64,000 nt of DNA. Source: Auricularia sp. M13. Lineage: Eukaryota; Basidiomycota; Agaricomycetes; Auriculariales; Auriculariaceae. The position numbers were made by a program, and so were the translations under genes. The stretch spans positions 868,001 to 932,000 of the forward strand of contig CM073197.1 of NCBI GenBank assembly GCA_037042915.1. Direction: 5' to 3'. Under the pieces are notes generated by a model, which worked only from the letters and a program-made list of their open reading frames with translations, was not told where the DNA came from and did not search any database. Shown here piece by piece: positions 22,085-31,279 of the stretch. How positions within the stretch are numbered: the first letter of the stretch is position 1; every line of letters begins with the position of its first letter.

Positions 22085-22834
22085 ATGGCCCCTCACAAGT
22101 ATCCTCTCGTCATCCCGTACGGATTCACTCATCCAGAGGTTACCACCGTCCGCGTACGTTCGCATCCATATTATCCGAACGATCTCATGACATTTTGCGG
22201 TCAGGATTCGGGCATGCTGGGCGTCGACAAATATTTCTGCGCAATATTCTACCAGGCGCCTGCAGTAAAGGTGCCCTGCCCTGTCGATGACCGCCGTCCG
22301 CCATCGCCTAGCTGGCCGTCGGATGTCGCCAGCCTCACCTCATTCGCTAGCCCATCGCATGCGCCCTGCCCAACGCCAACCTGGCCGCGTCGCTCCACAG
22401 TTCTCAACATGTGCAAGAGCTATAGCCCGCAATGTTGCTGCCCAATGTGCAACGCGGAGCGCATCGCGCGACTGGAGGAGGAGGAGCGCAAGCGCGGGAC
22501 GCCTGTTCAGCAGGAGATCGATGATGGGGCTATGGAGAGAGTCTGTGACTTTCTCTTCAGGGACGAGGACGACGACTATCCGTCGTCTGACCATGACGAG
22601 AGCGACTCCGATGACGGCCTTAAGACGCCTGCGCAGGCGATCAAGAGCCCGTGTCCGTCGACAAGACGGCTGTCGACCAGCAGCGACATGTCTGTGTCGT
22701 CTACCGACAGCATCTTTGCCCGCCACGAGCGCACCTGCTCGGACACCACGCTCTCCTCTATTGCCAGCTTTGGGTCCGAGTCTGACGCAAATGCCGTCGA
22801 GGCGGCCGCGGCTTCTAAGCCCGACGACCTTTGA
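22085..22834 (+). CDS. Hypothetical acidic protein with a Cys cluster
   Basis: Not recognised. A single open frame of 249 codons from ATG 22085 (MAPHKYPLVIPYGFTHPEVT). A TATA-like catataat lies 75 bp upstream, which favours this ATG over an in-frame one at 21869. The middle has a compact Cys cluster, MCKSYSPQCCCPMCNAER, possibly metal binding, followed by a charged helix (ARLEEEERKR). The second half is rich in Ser/Asp/Glu (DHDESDSDDG) and looks disordered. No signal peptide or membrane segment. The gene at 23998 has a comparable, weaker arrangement (CPCLSCRMQKERR then a polar tail), so the two may be distant relatives. Confidence 0.6.
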   Translation: MAPHKYPLVIPYGFTHPEVTTVRVRSHPYYPNDLMTFCGQDSGMLGVDKYFCAIFYQAPAVKVPCPVDDRRPPSPSWPSDVASLTSFASPSHAPCPTPTWPRRSTVLNMCKSYSPQCCCPMCNAERIARLEEEERKRGTPVQQEIDDGAMERVCDFLFRDEDDDYPSSDHDESDSDDGLKTPAQAIKSPCPSTRRLSTSSDMSVSSTDSIFARHERTCSDTTLSSIASFGSESDANAVEAAAASKPDDL

Positions 22835-23900
22835 GAAGCTCTGATAGCTTTTTTCGTATGCCTTTCTTCCCTTGGATTGGACATCTCTTGTATTACTCTC
22901 AGAGTCTGTTCTCCTTGCCCCTCTATCCCCCGTCTCAGGCCGCGGCCGATTTGCGCGACTCCCCGCTGCCCCCATCTCCTCCAGTCCCACGTGCTGAGCA
23001 CGAGGCGCTGTCGAGTCGAGAAAGATTTTCCTCGGCCCCGTAACGATGATCCCATTTCCATATCCAGAAATGAAGAATCAGGTCCTGCGTCTTATTGTTC
23101 CCGATTAAGAACGAATATACACGTTTCATCTCGCCCTCACTCAATAAAGGTTGGCGTGTGGTCTGAGAGCGATAACCACAGCGCAGCGGTCAAGAATTTG
23201 GAGGCTTCGAGCAGGGTGGCGGCCGTGTAGGCCGGACGTCGTGTCGGGCGGAACTTCCGGCAAAATTATCGGTAGAGTACTCCCGCTGTCCCTCATTCCC
23301 CTCAACATACAGCCTGCAGTATTGTGGCTGTTTTCCCAGTGAGAACGTCTCGAACATCAGGTTCTGAGGCTAGAAGGTCGAGCTGGAGAGCGCTTCATTC
23401 GGCTCCCACGTCCCGTGCGAGCGCAGTTGACCCCATCCTTCGCAGATCCGCTCGTAGATAAGCTGCATATTTCCTAACATAGGATACTGCACAATCTTTT
23501 GGTAGACAAGTGACCTGTGATACGTGTGACGGTCGCACTGGACGCCGTTGTTCGCAGACTACGAGCTTACGGTGCACCTTACGCCGACATCCTCGACTCC
23601 AGGAGGAGGTATTGCAAATTTTTGAGACGCATCCTCATTGATTAGCCAATAAGCCGAACGGAATATCAGCTTTGAGGCGCGAACTGAGGTGCGTTGCGGC
23701 TCCATCTCCCGATCGGATATCTGACCCGCATGCTCAGGAACTGGGCTGAGACCATGTCAAAAGTATGAGAACTACCACAGTTTGTGACCACCACTGTAAT
23801 GAAAAGGCGATATCGACGTGCTCGTCCCGGTCCAGCGTGGTTGACTGAATGCCGGAACCAGATTGCCACGTGCCATCCGTTCCTCACCCAGTGCGCTTAC
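22835..23900. other. Intergenic, no gene supported
   Basis: No convincing exon. A TATA-like ccataaaaggcg lies near 23909, about 90 bp before the next ATG. Confidence 0.4.
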
Positions 23901-23997
23901 AGCATCCCATAAAAGGCGCGAGCGCGAGGGATATGTTATCTGTACTCCCCCGCTTCGATCTTGTGACAGGCATCTCCTCGTTCTCCTCGCGCCCGAC

Positions 23998-24570
23998 ATG
24001 TACTTCGACACCTACACTGCTGCCTCCTGGTCAGCCGTCATCTCGCGCTCCGGCATGCAACCCGTACGTCCTTGCTGCCTACATAAAATTACATCAATGT
24101 TAAAGACTTTCATGTAGCCTAAATCCCGCGAGAGCACCGTACAAGCCAACATCGCAGCCTTCGTGGCTGCCGCCTCTTTGGACCGCGACACAAACGTCGA
24201 CGAGTCCACCCCGCGTCTCTACCGCGTAATGAGCCGACCGCATGTCATCCCAGGGAGTCCTGGCGCCGTCAAGGACATCTATGTTGCACTGTGTCCGTGT
24301 CTCAGCTGCAGGATGCAGAAGGAGCGCCGGGCTCTCAGGACGCAGCATCTCTCCCGCCTGAGCAAACGCCCGAGGCTTGCCCTCACCATCCGACCACCGG
24401 CCGACGAGGGCCGCTGCGTAAGCCATAGCCTTGACACTGGCTGCGATGCATGCGTTCGACGAGTTGCCGAGAGCTCAAGCTCTGAAGGCAGCTCGTTGAG
24501 CACAAAATCCGCTGTAGATTCCAACTCGAGGTGCGTGTATTCGGTCAGTTCATCACGTCTCTTCAGCTGA
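23998..24570 (+). CDS. Hypothetical protein with CPCLSCRM motif
   Basis: Not recognised. Exon 1 runs from ATG 23998 (MYFDTYTAASWSAVISRSGM) to 24063. A 55-nt intron (gtacgt...catgtag) leads to exon 2 (24119-24570) with STVQANIAAFVAAASLDRDT, RLYRVMSRPHVIPGSPGAVK and DIYVALCPCLSCRMQKERRA. The tail is Ser-rich. A further 39-nt intron (donor gtgcgt near 24531) would move the stop to about 24608. The TATA-like box near 23909 fits this start. Probably soluble. The short Cys motif followed by a basic stretch recalls the neighbour at 22085-22834. Confidence 0.5.
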
Positions 24571-24608
24571 CGGGCGTGACTTCAGTGGCGGAATCTCGGG
24601 CGTATCTG

Positions 24609-24900
24609 AATATACAACTTCTTCTACATGAAACTCTGAGGTTTTGTAGATCTTGTAAAATACTGGGCATGCAGACGCAGCCGAATACCTGTTTCCAAAT
24701 ACCACCAGATTTCTGAGCACTGAGGTACTTTCAGAGGCATCAAGATGTTCGACGGTAAGGAGGGTAACTTACTATGGAATTTGAGTCAGTACAAGACACT
24801 TCAAACGTTCCATAATGTATTTAGCAATGCCTCTGACCCAAATATGACCTTTCTTCATATACCGCTAAGACAATCGCCCCCCATCGAAACTACGATGAAT
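24609..24900. other. Intergenic upstream of SBA1
   Basis: AT-richer than its flanks; no coding evidence. Confidence 0.5.
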
Positions 24901-24918
24901 TTCCGCGGAATTCTGGAA
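24901..24918 (+). promoter_or_regulatory. Candidate heat-shock element upstream of SBA1
   Basis: The sequence ttccgcggaattctggaa contains four alternating TTC/GAA subsites, of which ttctggaa has the canonical 2-bp gap. It lies about 85-100 bp before the p23 start codon. p23/Sba1 is an Hsp90 co-chaperone, so heat-shock factor control is plausible; the other gaps are not canonical. Confidence 0.35.
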
Positions 24919-25002
24919 GCGGACTAAACACGTTCTGGGACATTCGCTCCGTTCCGACGCCGCTTCACTCTCTTTCTTTTGCTCAACCATCCCCATTCAA
25001 CA

Positions 25003-25986
25003 ATGCCGACACATCCTGAGGTTCTCTGGGCTCAGCGGAGCTCTGAGCTCGACGAAACCAAGGTACTTAGAGAGCTCTAAAACGTTGGCAGCAGTCGAGC
25101 TGACGCCTGTGCTGTGTAGAATATCATTTACTTGACGATCAACCTGACCGAGATCGACCAGGTGCGCAGTGCCTTGCAATAATCCGACCAGTATCCTGTG
25201 CTCAACGCGCACGTCTTGCAGAATTCTGTGACCTACGATCTGACGGCGACAGGCTTGAACTTCAAGGCAAAGTACGCGCTGCGTGCAGTCGCCACAACGA
25301 GCGCAAGCTTACCGTTTTGTTCTCGTACAGGGCGGGCGACAAGGATTACGAGTTTTCCATCCAATTCTACGACGAAATCGTTCCCGAGGTGCGTGCTGGT
25401 CGCCGTCGCCTCCGACGCCAACACGCGGGAGCTGAAAACGCGTTGTTCGGCCGCAGGAATCCACGCACAGGCTCACGTCGCGCTCGCTCACGGCCGTCTT
25501 GCGCAAGAAGAGCAAGAAGCTCGAGTTCTGGCCTCGGCTCACGAAAGACAAGGCCAAGCTTGCCTTCGTCAAGACCGACTTCAGCAAGGTCAGTGCACAA
25601 GACTTGCACGCATTTTTTTTGCTTCGTTTTCTGACAGCTTGCACCGCAGTGGGTCGACGAGGACGAGCAGGACGGCGAGGCTACCGCGTCTTTCGACGAT
25701 GACGGCTTTGGCGGAGGCGGCGCCGGCCCCGGCGGAATGGACTTTGGCAACGTACGCGTATCTTTTCGTCTTCTATCTTCGCAGGGTCTGACACGCTTCT
25801 ATTTAGATGATGTCCCAGTTCGGCGGAGCTGGAGGCGGCATGGGTGGCCTTGGTGGCATGGGCGGAATGGGCGGCATGGGCGGTCTCGACGACGACGACG
25901 AGCCGTCCGCAGGCGCTCCTGCGGATGACGATGATGACGACGATGATGGCCCGCCACCGCTCGAGGAGGTCACGGAGCACAAGTGA
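25003..25986 (+). CDS. SBA1: Hsp90 co-chaperone p23/Sba1
   Basis: p23 binds the ATP-bound N-domain dimer of Hsp90 and slows its ATPase during client maturation in cytosol and nucleus. Seven exons (25003-25062, 25120-25161, 25222-25271, 25331-25388, 25457-25588, 25650-25751, 25807-25986) join in frame to 207 residues. The CS domain spans about residues 4-110: HPEVLWAQRSSELDETKNII, VTYDLTATGLNFKAK, DYEFSIQFYDEIVPE, LTSRSLTAVLRKK, and the signature WPRLTKDKAKLAFVKTDFSK then WVDEDEQDGE. The C-terminal tail is Gly/Met-rich (repeats of GGMGG) and then acidic with a run of Asp, as in fungal Sba1. All six introns are 53-68 nt. Confidence 0.95.
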
Positions 25987-26429
25987 TCGATGAGGAAGGC
26001 TTCGGACATGCTGAACATCTAGAAAAAGTATCTTGTCGTCTGGATGTGAGGAGCTCGGTGTTGATCTGTCTGTCGTGCGTTAGCGTTATCGAAATGCAAA
26101 GTTTTTTCCAATGCGATTGTGCTGTGATTGTTGACTGTGCTTCAAGGTTTCAGTGGAAGCTGTCATCGGTGGTAAATTCAGTTGAGAACTGAATACAGGG
26201 AGACCGATAGCGAGTGCCGTCCCACGCCAACAGACAATAGTAATTACACCCCTCTCACCCCTCGGAGTCGGACGTCGGGCGGGGCGGCTGCATCCGCCAG
26301 AGCCCAAGGCCCTGTCTTCCCGCCATCGTCGAGCCCATCCAATTCCTGCTCGTCGATTCGCGTCGCGCCGCTCGTTTCATTCATTCTTCATCTACGCTTG
26401 CGCACTCCGACTTCGTTCGCTTCCTGCGC

Positions 26430-26891
26430 ATGCCTGTTATAGGCTCCACCAGTCCTCAAGAATCCAGCACCTCCGCCTCGCAGCCCCTAGTCACTGGCAA
26501 AGTTGATGTCGCCCTCGCCATCGGTATCGCAGGCGCACTCTTCGGCCTCGCGCTCCTCGTCACTGTCGCCCTGTGCATAATGCGGCGCCGCATGCGTATC
26601 CACAAGACGCGCGAGTCCGAAGACGCTACTCGCAGTCTGTCGAAGACCCCTGTTGAGGGTGTCCGCACGCCCGCCGACGCGTGGGCAGGCATGGCGACGT
26701 TTGAAACCGTGATGTGCGCCGCGGCAGTCAAGATTTGTGTCGAAGAACAGCAGGGAGACACGGAGAAGGCGGCGTCCATCGACGAGAAGCAGATGCCGGC
26801 CAGCAGCTCGTGGGTCGTCGAGCAGGACCTGACCGAGCTCTGGGAGCACGCGCGCCGCGACACAAGCCAGCACGAGTCGAATGACGGCTGA
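26430..26891 (+). CDS. Single-span membrane protein, unknown function
   Basis: Single exon, 153 codons from ATG 26430. A short Ser/Thr-rich N-terminus without an obvious cleavable signal precedes one hydrophobic helix at about residues 27-50 (VALAIGIAGALFGLALLVTV), followed by RRRMRIHKTR as stop-transfer. The C-terminal 95 residues are polar (TFETVMCAAAVKICVEEQQG) and would be cytosolic if the positive-inside rule holds. No family recognised. It sits about 440 bp downstream of SBA1 in the same direction. Confidence 0.55.
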   Translation: MPVIGSTSPQESSTSASQPLVTGKVDVALAIGIAGALFGLALLVTVALCIMRRRMRIHKTRESEDATRSLSKTPVEGVRTPADAWAGMATFETVMCAAAVKICVEEQQGDTEKAASIDEKQMPASSSWVVEQDLTELWEHARRDTSQHESNDG

Positions 26892-27734
26892 CGCGGGGTC
26901 TAGACGTTCGACGAGGGTTTACAACTGTACGTCGCGACGGGCCTATCTTTTCCTATTTGTAGATAACCGTACGGTAGTGTGTCTTCACCCTAATCTTTCA
27001 TTTTATTTATTACGATCCTCTGCTGTGAGACGTCAGAGGAAGCTGGAGAGTGCAGACACGACGACGTACCTTCATAGATGGGATTCAACAACACCAGGGT
27101 TACCACGACAGTGAGCCAGGCGCCGAGCGCCAGATGTCTGTCTCTCTTCGCGCATTCGGTTCGCTCGCTCTTCCTTGGGCAACAGTAACAGTAGAACTCG
27201 GTTCGACGGGTGCCAGCGGTATTTGCAGACGATTCGGCTGACTAGCGCTCCAGGAATCGGATGCGCAGCCACTGCGAGGATATGACAGGCGCAGCGACCG
27301 ACCGCAGCGAGCTAAGTATGCACCGCAGTGGCAAGTCAACGACGACGCGGTTTAGACGAGGATGCGTGTGGAAGAGTTCAGGAGCCGAAATACGACATGC
27401 AGACCATAGCAGGGAAGGCATCGAAGCCTGGTCCGCGCGGAGAAGACTATAGAACCACTTGCTCGTCCAGCCAGTGATATAATTCTTCAACCCGCAGGCG
27501 CATTGAGGCGCAAAAAAAGAAACCAAACGTCCCGGATAACCAGCTGGATATAAGGCCGCTCGTGGCTTATGGCAGATACCATCCCTGGCGGCTGGACGAA
27601 CAGATGCAGTATGCAGAAGAGCGCTGGAAGAGTGGCGGAAGATTCCGTTCCACCACCGCACTTCGCTTTCGATTTTTTACTTTCATTTGCACATCTTCTC
27701 AATTTCAATTCAGGACTTCAAGCTTCAGGCCGTC
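26892..27734. other. Intergenic, no gene seen
   Basis: The last 100 bp before 27735 are pyrimidine-rich, as in many basidiomycete 5' leaders. No domain or splice structure in the rest. Confidence 0.45.
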
Positions 27735-28562
27735 ATGTTCGACCAGCTGCCTATAGAGCTTGTGCAGGCCATCTTACTTCAGTCTGCCGAAGACAACTCG
27801 CACGACGACCGCGACTGGGTCGTCCAGCTCGCGCTGGTCTCGCGCTGCGTATACTGGCTGGTACATCCCATCCTCTATCGAATTATGGTCATAACAGACA
27901 GTAACTCGGGTACCGTATGGGAGTTATCCGAAGACAGCCGGAATCATCACATTTTTGGCGCAGTACGAAACCTACATGTTGTGGGCTATGCCGTCCTCCA
28001 ACGAAAGCGTCTTCCGCCAGCCCTGCTATTCACTGCGCCTACCCTGCATCTGGAAGCTGGTATCGAAGTAGTTGCTGTCCTTGCACCGAGCCTGGGGCCG
28101 CGCCTGGTGTCGCTGCGAACGCAATACCTGTCCTGGCGGGTGGAGACGCCCATCGTCCTGAGGTCGCTCGCGTCGCTTGTTCGTCTGACGCTCGACGTCC
28201 GCTCGCAGCTCATCCAGCCCGTCGAGACGCAGGCGCGGGATCTGTTTGCGCGACTGCCGCTTATCACGCATCTCGCTTTCGAGTTCGTCGACGACCACAA
28301 CATCACTGGCATGTTCAGCATGGCCGACTTCGAGACTTTCATCCGGATCGCTCTCGAACGCCCTCAGACGGCCCGGGTGGCTCTGCGATTCCGGGGCAAG
28401 AGTCTGGCTGAGTGGCCGGCCTTCAGAACGATGCTCACCGGGATTGGCGATCCGAGAGTGTCCGTCTGGTTGACGATGGACTCGCGCTATACATTTATAC
28501 CCCGTGACGCTTGGCTTGGAAAGAGCGTGTGGACCGAGGCGAAACCGTTGTCGGAATTATGA
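27735..28562 (+). CDS. F-box-like protein
   Basis: A single-exon 275-residue protein from ATG 27735. The first 45 residues read MFDQLPIELVQAILLQSAED, then VQLALVSRCVYWLVHPILYR, the LPxELxxxIL...LalVSR pattern of a degenerate F-box that would dock on Skp1 in an SCF ubiquitin ligase. The remainder alternates hydrophobic and polar segments (VRNLHVVGYAVL, LRSLASLVRLTLDV, LFARLPLITHLAFEFVDD) like the irregular leucine-rich substrate-binding part of basidiomycete F-box proteins. Such genes are expanded in Agaricomycetes; the target is unknown. The upstream ATG-like GTG at 27687 is not used. Confidence 0.75.
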   Translation: MFDQLPIELVQAILLQSAEDNSHDDRDWVVQLALVSRCVYWLVHPILYRIMVITDSNSGTVWELSEDSRNHHIFGAVRNLHVVGYAVLQRKRLPPALLFTAPTLHLEAGIEVVAVLAPSLGPRLVSLRTQYLSWRVETPIVLRSLASLVRLTLDVRSQLIQPVETQARDLFARLPLITHLAFEFVDDHNITGMFSMADFETFIRIALERPQTARVALRFRGKSLAEWPAFRTMLTGIGDPRVSVWLTMDSRYTFIPRDAWLGKSVWTEAKPLSEL

Positions 28563-28990
28563 CAGTAATTCTCGGGCTCCCGCGTGGACGATCACGGGCT
28601 GTAGCGGAGGCCTTGGAACTTTTGCTTGCTGCTTTACACGATCAATATACAATGCGGTCACACCTTGGATTACTGCCGGGCGTAATATTCGCGCCGGGCA
28701 GCCCTCACGCGCGCGACTGTTTCATAGTCCTGCAGGACACCCTCAGGAACGGCGGCTCCACCAAGCCAACTTCAATTCCACTTCAAGTCTTGCTCGATCA
28801 CGCACCCACAATCTCAGGGTGTAACGGCTACCCTGAAACGAAGCACCATGGCCGCCGCTCCGTCTTCTTTTCTTTTCCATAAGGATAGGTGACGTACAGC
28901 GGATGCAGGTGCCAGCCTATAATACAGCAGCGCGAGGCCCAACTTTTGTCCACGAACATCCAGAACTCCCGTCTTCCATCCGAGTTCAGG
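28563..28990. other. Intergenic between the F-box gene and GH32 gene
   Basis: No coding evidence. A TATA-like cctataatac near 28916 lies about 75 bp before the GH32 start. Confidence 0.45.
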
Positions 28991-30774
28991 ATGAAGATGT
29001 CAACCAGCACAGTTATGTCGACAGTGTTGCTGGCAGGCACCGCAACCGCCAGTCTAGGCATGAAACCTGTCAATGCTGTCGCCGACGCTCTGCGTAGCCC
29101 GTACAGCGGCCCGCTGCGTCCACAAGCGCATTTCTCTCCGCCGCAGAACTTCATGAACGACCCGTGCGGATGCTTCCAAGACGTGCGTGGCATTTGGCAC
29201 CTGTACTATCAATGTGCGTCTTCACCCCATTTATCGAGAAGCTATAATCTAACTACCACGTCCTAGACAATCCCCAAGGGTTGGTGGCAGGCAACCAACA
29301 CTGGGCGCACGTGACGAGTTCAGATCTCTGGCACTGGACGGCCGCCGAGCCGCCCATCGCCCTGTCTCCCCCTGATACGGACCGCCAGGTCTTCGACGGG
29401 TCCATCGTCATCGACACCGACAATACCTCGGGCTTCTTCCCGAATCAAACGGACGGCGTCGTCGCCATCTACACGCTGAATACGCCCGACAGGGAGGTGC
29501 AGCAGCTCGCGTACTCGCGCGACGGAGGATACACCTTCGAGCAGTATGATGCCGGCAACCCCATCCTCGACGTCGGCTCGGCGCAGTTCCGCGACCCCAA
29601 AGTGTCGCGCGTGGACGGACGGTGGGTGATGGTCGTTGCGTTTGCGGAGGACCGCGCGATAGGGTTTTATACGTCGGGCGATTTGAAAGGGTGGTCGCAT
29701 GCGTCGAACTTTACGTTCCCTGCGATGTTGGTCGGCGAGGGGGCGCAGTGGGAGTGTCCGAATCTCGTCGAGATGCCCGTCCACCGTGGACCTGCTTCCA
29801 GCCTCAGCTCAAAGGACCCCGAGATAAAGACGATGTTCGTGCTGAAACTGAGCATCAATCCCGGCGCGCCGCTCGGCGGGTCTGCCGACGTGTACTTCGT
29901 GGGCACCTTCGACGGCACGCACTTCACCTCCGTCGACGACGTTGTGCATTTCGCGGAATTTGCCAAGGACGAATACGCCGCACAGTTCTTCTACCAAGCT
30001 CCCACCCGTTCGCACCCCGCTGAGGCGATCTCGATAGGCTGGGCGTCTAACTGGCAGTACGCTCAGGACGTCCCCACGGCCCGCGAAGGATGGCGCAGCG
30101 CTATGACCGTCCCGCGGCGCAATTACCTCCAGTCACTGTGCGAGGACGGAGTTGAACGGTGGCAGGTTGTGCAGCTCCCGTATGGCGTGCATGCCGTGCT
30201 TGGCGACGAGCTCTCTACTATGCGAACGCTTGAAAAAGGGTCTAGGAGGGTGGAGGTCGACTTTGGCCCGACGCGCGTCGCGTCGAATGCGGTCTACTTC
30301 GAGCTCATGGTGACCGCAACTGGCTTTGGCGCGCCGTACTCTGACAGTGCCCTCGAAACGGCCAGTCCCAGGCTTAGTTTTGCTGCTCTCTCCCCTGTCT
30401 CGGGCGAAAGTCTTGCTGGAAGCTACAACTTTACGTCACGGTCCAGTTTCAATGGCACGGATGTGTTCACGCTTGACCGTGGCAACATCCGCGGCTTCGC
30501 CCACCCAGATTTGACGCCCATGTTCTCGACATCTATACCGAGGGATAGGAATGATCCTGCCGCCTCGGACTTCGGTCGCAGCTGGAGTGTCACTATCGAG
30601 GGGATCATCGACAGGAGCGTCATGGAGGTGTTTCTCGACGGCGGTAAACAAGTGGCGACGATGGTGTACTTCCCACTCAAGCCGCTTACACTATTCGTCG
30701 TTGATTCTAATGGGATGCCGAGTGGCATAAGGGTGACAGTGCGTGTTTGGGCTGTGAACAGTGTCTGGAACTAG
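28991..30774 (+). CDS. Secreted GH32 invertase/inulinase-type hydrolase
   Basis: Glycoside hydrolase family 32, which splits beta-fructosyl bonds in sucrose or fructans outside the cell. Exons 28991-29213 and 29267-30774, split by a 53-nt intron, give 576 residues. Residues 1-21 look like a signal peptide ([14 protein letters not shown]). The catalytic triad fits the family: nucleophile D57 in FMNDPCG, transition-state D184 in FRDPKV and acid/base E237 in WECPNL. The five-bladed propeller is followed by a beta-sandwich domain with [13 protein letters not shown], the usual GH32 C-terminal mark. NDPCG replaces the common NDPNG, a variant also seen in some fungal fructosyl enzymes, so transfructosylation is an alternative. 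Several NxT/S sites suit a secreted glycoprotein. Confidence 0.93.
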
Positions 30775-31279
30775 TAGATGAAGTTGTATGACACCGCGGT
30801 TTTTTGAAAGCTGAGGTTCGAGTTTATCCTTTGGAAAATCTCGTTGTTCAGTGTATCTAAATGAGGAGAAAAGACTTCTCTTAATCTACGCGCTATCATA
30901 AACGGCCCTCGGGCTTAGGTCTCGCTCCGGGCCGAACATCGTTGAACGGCGGCAAAGTCCGGGTAGTACAACATCCAGGCACAGGCTGACAACGCCGCAC
31001 ATTCCATCCGGTCATCCCATCCCTTTACCCCCTCGACCCCTCCCATCCCATCTTCCCTCTTGTCCATTATTTCCAAAGTACCTCCGAATCGGAGCCCGAA
31101 ATCGGTGACTCGTGCTGTCGGAGTGCGAATACGGCTCGGCTGTGCACTCTTCCCGTTCGCAAAGGCCCTTTGGCTCCGGCGGAAGTTTAGATCCTTAGAC
31201 AGCGAGATTTCGCGAGCAGCGCGGGCGTGGACCAAAGTAACGTGACCCGCAACGCCGCGCGACGCGTACCCAGCACACC
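30775..31279. other. Intergenic upstream of STH1
   Basis: No gene seen. The bases before 31280 are C-rich and lack a clear TATA box, as expected for a housekeeping promoter. Confidence 0.45.
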
